Assembly (NCBI GenBank): GCA_010025475.1
Contig: RGTE01000050.1
Span: 1-8,376, forward strand
Reading direction: 5' to 3'
Source: Verrucomicrobiota bacterium
Lineage (GTDB): Bacteria; Verrucomicrobiota; Verrucomicrobiia; Methylacidiphilales; Verrucolacustridaceae
DNA: 8,376 bases
A program made the position numbers and the translations under genes. This document shows positions 5,708 to 8,376 of this stretch, piece after piece (position 1 is the stretch's first letter; each line of letters starts with the position of its first letter). Below the pieces are notes generated by a model. The model ran no database searches and was not told the DNA's origin. It was given only the letters and a program-made list of their open reading frames with translations.

Positions 5708-6751
5708 GCCATTCCATTTGGAAGTCTTATACCAGTCCAGGAGGATGCGGGTGGGGGTGTTGAGCTTGAGTTGGTAACACTCCTTCAGGGTGCACCAGCG
5801 GTAGTCATCGGCCTCGGGGTTGAGGGTGACCTTCTTTTGGGAGGTTTTGGCAACGTAATTAAGCAGGACGAAGTGGGCCGGCCTATAAAACTCTTTCGAG
5901 CGGATGCAGTCCTGGACGAGGGCGAATTCAATCCCGGTAATTTTCAGCCCGGTTTCCTCCAAAACCTCGCGTTTCAGGGCCTTTTCGGCCGATTCCCCCG
6001 GCTTGATCTTGCCGCCCGGGATGCCCCAGAGGCCCGACCATTTCAGGGTATGGAGCATGAGGATTTTTTTTTCCGGGCCCACGATCAAGGCGCCCACGGT
6101 GGGGAGAGGGGGAAGCGGTTCGGGAAAGGAATGACGTTTCAGGAGCTCGGCCACGGCGAACATGTCGGGGGCAATGTGGTCCGGAAGGGATTTCTGGAGC
6201 TTGGCGAGGGAGTCGTAGCCGGTGAGGACCGCGCAGGATCGGACGCCGCCATGGCGGGCGGTGGTAATATCGTGCTCCATGTCACCGACAAAGAGAGTCT
6301 CTTCCGGTCGCAATTTATGCTTGGTGAGAATGCCATGAATGGCGTCGCGCTTATCGGGGACTCCGGCGTAGGCCTCCCGGAAAAAGTGGTCTACCCCGAG
6401 GCGGCGAGCCTGATGATCGAAATCCGTCTCGTGAACGGTGCTCAGGAGAAAGACGGACAGATCCCGGGACTGGCAATATTCAAGAATCTCACGGGCGCCT
6501 GGGAGCAGGGAAACAGAGTGGTGGAGTTCCCGGAAAACCTCTCGGAAAATCTTCTCCAGCTCTTGGATCGGGGCTTGGGGGATGTGCTCCTTATAAAATC
6601 CCTCGTAAGGAAGGTAGAACCTTTCACGGAAGGTCTGGCGGTCCAGGGGAGCTTTACCATGGGCGGCAAAGACCCGGTTGGTGGCTTCCAGCACGGGGGT
6701 AAGGTCGTCCACGAGCGTGCCAGACCAGTCGAAGATGATATTACGAATCAT
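5702..6751 (-). CDS. HAD-like hydrolase fused to NUDIX hydrolase
   Basis: The 349-residue protein has two enzyme domains. Residues 1 to about 205 are HAD-superfamily: motif I FDWSGTLVDD with nucleophile D8, motif II FLLST (S104/T105), Lys134 in PDKRDAI, and motif IV VGDMEHD (D157, D161). The usual second aspartate of motif I (DxD) is Ser10, a change that also occurs as Ala in phosphonoacetaldehyde hydrolases (DWAGT). Residues about 219-340 are NUDIX, with a perfect box at 247-269 (G-x5-E-x7-REVLEETGL) after WGIPG; family members hydrolyse nucleoside diphosphates linked to another group. Substrates are not predictable. ATG 6749-6751 was preferred over an upstream TTG at 6778 because it places D8 where HAD proteins usually have it; GGAG lies close ahead. 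It follows carB by a short spacer and its stop is in a repeat. Confidence 0.88.
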   Translation of the reverse strand: MIRNIIFDWSGTLVDDLTPVLEATNRVFAAHGKAPLDRQTFRERFYLPYEGFYKEHIPQAPIQELEKIFREVFRELHHSVSLLPGAREILEYCQSRDLSVFLLSTVHETDFDHQARRLGVDHFFREAYAGVPDKRDAIHGILTKHKLRPEETLFVGDMEHDITTARHGGVRSCAVLTGYDSLAKLQKSLPDHIAPDMFAVAELLKRHSFPEPLPPLPTVGALIVGPEKKILMLHTLKWSGLWGIPGGKIKPGESAEKALKREVLEETGLKITGIEFALVQDCIRSKEFYRPAHFVLLNYVAKTSQKKVTLNPEADDYRWCTLKECYQLKLNTPTRILLDWYKTSKWNGR

Positions 6752-6814
6752 AAGCTCCGTGATTTTCGTGAACGTCAACGTATCCCGTGAAGGAAAAGTC
6801 TAAAAAAAGAGTCT

Positions 6815-8376
6815 TCAGGAATGATAATCTTGGAGCGCGCGGACGGTCAGGCCGTGTTGGCGGAGGGAACGGATGCCCTCCAAGCTGGCCTCGGCGGCAG
6901 CGATCGTGGTCATCACCGGGATCCGCTGGGCGAGGGCGCAGGTGCGGATCTGTACCTCTTCGCTGCGGGCCACGGCGCCGGCCGGGGTATTGATGACGAG
7001 GGTGATTTCCCGGTTTTTCATCAGATCAACCACGTTGGGACGACCCTCCGAAAGCTTGAGGAGCGGGGTGACGGGAATGCCGGCATCGGCCAGCTGGCGG
7101 GCGGTGCCCTTGCTGGAGACGATCCGGAAGCCGAGTTCGTGGAGACCCTTGCCGAGACGGACCGCAGCGGACTTGTCGCTGTCGCGGACACTTAAAAAGA
7201 TGGTGCCCGCCATAGGGAGCGCCGGTTGGGCCGCCATTTGGCTTTTGGCGTAGGCCAGGCCAAAGGACTTGTCGATGCCCATCACCTCGCCGGTCGACTT
7301 CATTTCGGGGCCCAAAAGGATATCGGTCCCCGGGAAGCGGGCGAAGGGGAAGACAGCCTCTTTGACGGAGAAGTGGGAAGGAACGATTTCAGAGGTGAAG
7401 CCGAGTTCCCGCAGGGTTTTTCCGGACATGACGCGGGCCGCGATCTTGGCCAGGGGTTTGCCGATGGCCTTGCTGACGAAGGGAACCGTGCGGGAGGCCC
7501 GGGGGTTCACCTCGAGCAGATAGACGGTGCCTTTTTGCACGGCGAACTGAATGTTCATGAGGCCGCGGACACCCAGTTCCCGCGCGAGAGCGAGGGTGGC
7601 GGAGCGGATCTCGTCGATGACCTTGGCGGGAAGGGAGTGGCTGGGGATGACGCAGGCACTGTCGCCGGAATGGACACCGGCCTGTTCGATATGTTCCATG
7701 ACGGCGCCAATGACGGCATCCTTTCCATCGGCCACGCAGTCGACATCCACCTCCGTGGCATCCTCGAGAAAGCGGTCGAGCAAAACGGGACGGCCGGGGG
7801 CCACCTCCGTGCACTCGTGCATGTAGTTGCGGATTTCTTCCTCGGAGTAGACGATCCGCATGGCGCGGCCGCCCAAGACGAAAGAGGGCCGGAGCAGGAG
7901 GGGAAAGCCGATCCTTTTGGCGATGGCGATCGCCTCGTCGGCGTGGTTGGCCGTGCCATTGGGCGGCTGGCGAAGGCCTAGCTTATCGAGGAGGGCGGAG
8001 AAGAGCTTGCGGTCTTCAGCCCGTTCAATGGCTTCCACCGCGGTCCCGAGGATACGGAGTCCGGCGGCCTGAAGTTCTGAGGCGAGGTTTAAAGGAGTCT
8101 GGCCCCCAAACTGGAGGATGATTCCGCGGACAAGGTCCTCCTTGTTTTCGGCTCGGTAGATGTGGATGACATCCTCGGCGGTGAGGGGTTCAAAGTAGAG
8201 TTTGTCCGAGGTGTCGTAGTCGGTGGAAACGGTCTCGGGGTTGGAGTTGACCATGATGGTTTCAAAACCATCCTCGCGCAGGGCGAAGCTGGCGTGGACG
8301 CAGCAGTAATCGAATTCAATGCCCTGACCAATGCGATTGGGGCCCCCGCCGAGGATGAGGATCTTCGGTTTCTTGG
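6815..8376 (-). CDS. carB: carbamoyl-phosphate synthase large subunit, C-terminal half
   Basis: The frame is open to the right edge and shows 519 residues plus two bases of another codon, about the second half of a normal CarB of some 1070 residues. CarB makes carbamoyl phosphate for pyrimidines and arginine from bicarbonate, ATP and ammonia passed from CarA. Visible parts in order are the pre-ATP-grasp segment LILGGGPNRIGQGIEFDYCC, NPETVSTDYDTSDKLYFEP, the second ATP-grasp domain (RPSFVLGGRAM, VMEHIEQAGVHSGDSAC, EVNPRASRTVPFVSKA), which phosphorylates carbamate, and the C-terminal methylglyoxal-synthase-like regulatory domain (VSSKGTARQLADAGI, LVINTPAGA). An internal ATG at 8254 is not the start, since the conserved sequence continues upstream. 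A split gene cannot be excluded without the missing 5' part. Confidence 0.96.
   Translation of the reverse strand, partial: KKPKILILGGGPNRIGQGIEFDYCCVHASFALREDGFETIMVNSNPETVSTDYDTSDKLYFEPLTAEDVIHIYRAENKEDLVRGIILQFGGQTPLNLASELQAAGLRILGTAVEAIERAEDRKLFSALLDKLGLRQPPNGTANHADEAIAIAKRIGFPLLLRPSFVLGGRAMRIVYSEEEIRNYMHECTEVAPGRPVLLDRFLEDATEVDVDCVADGKDAVIGAVMEHIEQAGVHSGDSACVIPSHSLPAKVIDEIRSATLALARELGVRGLMNIQFAVQKGTVYLLEVNPRASRTVPFVSKAIGKPLAKIAARVMSGKTLRELGFTSEIVPSHFSVKEAVFPFARFPGTDILLGPEMKSTGEVMGIDKSFGLAYAKSQMAAQPALPMAGTIFLSVRDSDKSAAVRLGKGLHELGFRIVSSKGTARQLADAGIPVTPLLKLSEGRPNVVDLMKNREITLVINTPAGAVARSEEVQIRTCALAQRIPVMTTIAAAEASLEGIRSLRQHGLTVRALQDYHS

Noticed and set aside
5584..5712. N-terminal extension of the CDGSH protein to 5712
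   Set aside because: The extra residues are encoded by the REP-like pair and spacer, are Pro/Gly-rich without similarity to the family, and would overlap the previous gene's stop.
5771..6790. 339-codon open frame on the plus strand opposite the HAD-NUDIX gene
   Set aside because: The minus-strand frame carries perfect HAD and NUDIX motifs; the antisense frame has none and is a codon-bias shadow.
6779..6814. T-run (minus strand) after the carB stop as an intrinsic terminator
   Set aside because: Seven T's are present but no stem-loop precedes them, and the next gene follows closely in the same direction.
7226..7981. 251-codon open frame on the plus strand opposite carB
   Set aside because: It is antisense to a highly conserved part of CarB and has a Gly/Asp/His-rich shadow composition.
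6815..8254. Separate short carB starting at ATG 8254
   Set aside because: Conserved CarB sequence (GGGPNRIGQGIEFDY) continues upstream of that ATG to the window edge.

Overview
The window is GC-rich, densely packed bacterial chromosome. The ExbB/ExbD/TonB-like cassette implies a Gram-negative envelope. A GYF_2-domain protein, a CBS-less GuaB3-type IMP dehydrogenase, start codons with weak or absent Shine-Dalgarno sequences and frequent TTG/GTG starts would fit a Verrucomicrobiota/PVC-type organism. That placement is an inference from gene content, not a measured result. Apart from short repeats it reads as core housekeeping DNA: I see no transposase, phage gene, CRISPR array, tRNA or rRNA.

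Layout. (1) Bases 1-789, minus strand: a small unrecognised helical protein (502-789) overlaps by a GTGA junction the GTG start of a GYF_2-domain protein (505 to the left edge, incomplete). (2) Bases 864-5207, plus strand: a tight run of six genes, leuB, exbB-type, exbD-type, a TonB-like gene, a 76-residue membrane zinc-ribbon protein and a GuaB3-type IMP dehydrogenase. Junctions are a 9-base gap, then ATGA, ATGA and TTGA overlaps, then a 3-base gap, so this is very probably one operon. A perfect 12-bp hairpin overlaps the last stop codon. (3) Bases 5208-5710: a small tandem-CDGSH iron-sulfur protein gene on the minus strand (5359-5583), flanked on both sides by GTAG/GGAG-headed palindromes of one repeat family. 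These look like REP elements: a single copy at 5259-5285, a tail-to-tail pair at 5654-5707 and a possible decayed copy at 5320-5340. (4) Bases 5702-8376, minus strand: the C-terminal half of carB (running off the right edge), followed by a HAD-NUDIX fusion gene whose TAG stop lies inside a repeat copy.

How the genes fit together. The three middle genes should form a proton-driven energiser of outer-membrane transport. The zinc-ribbon membrane protein is translationally coupled to them and may be an accessory. leuB (leucine), the IMP dehydrogenase (guanine nucleotides) and carB (carbamoyl phosphate) are biosynthetic. I see no convincing wholly new system. The most notable items are the REP-like family with covarying stems, the HAD-NUDIX fusion lacking the usual second motif-I aspartate, and the zinc-ribbon protein embedded in the TonB operon.
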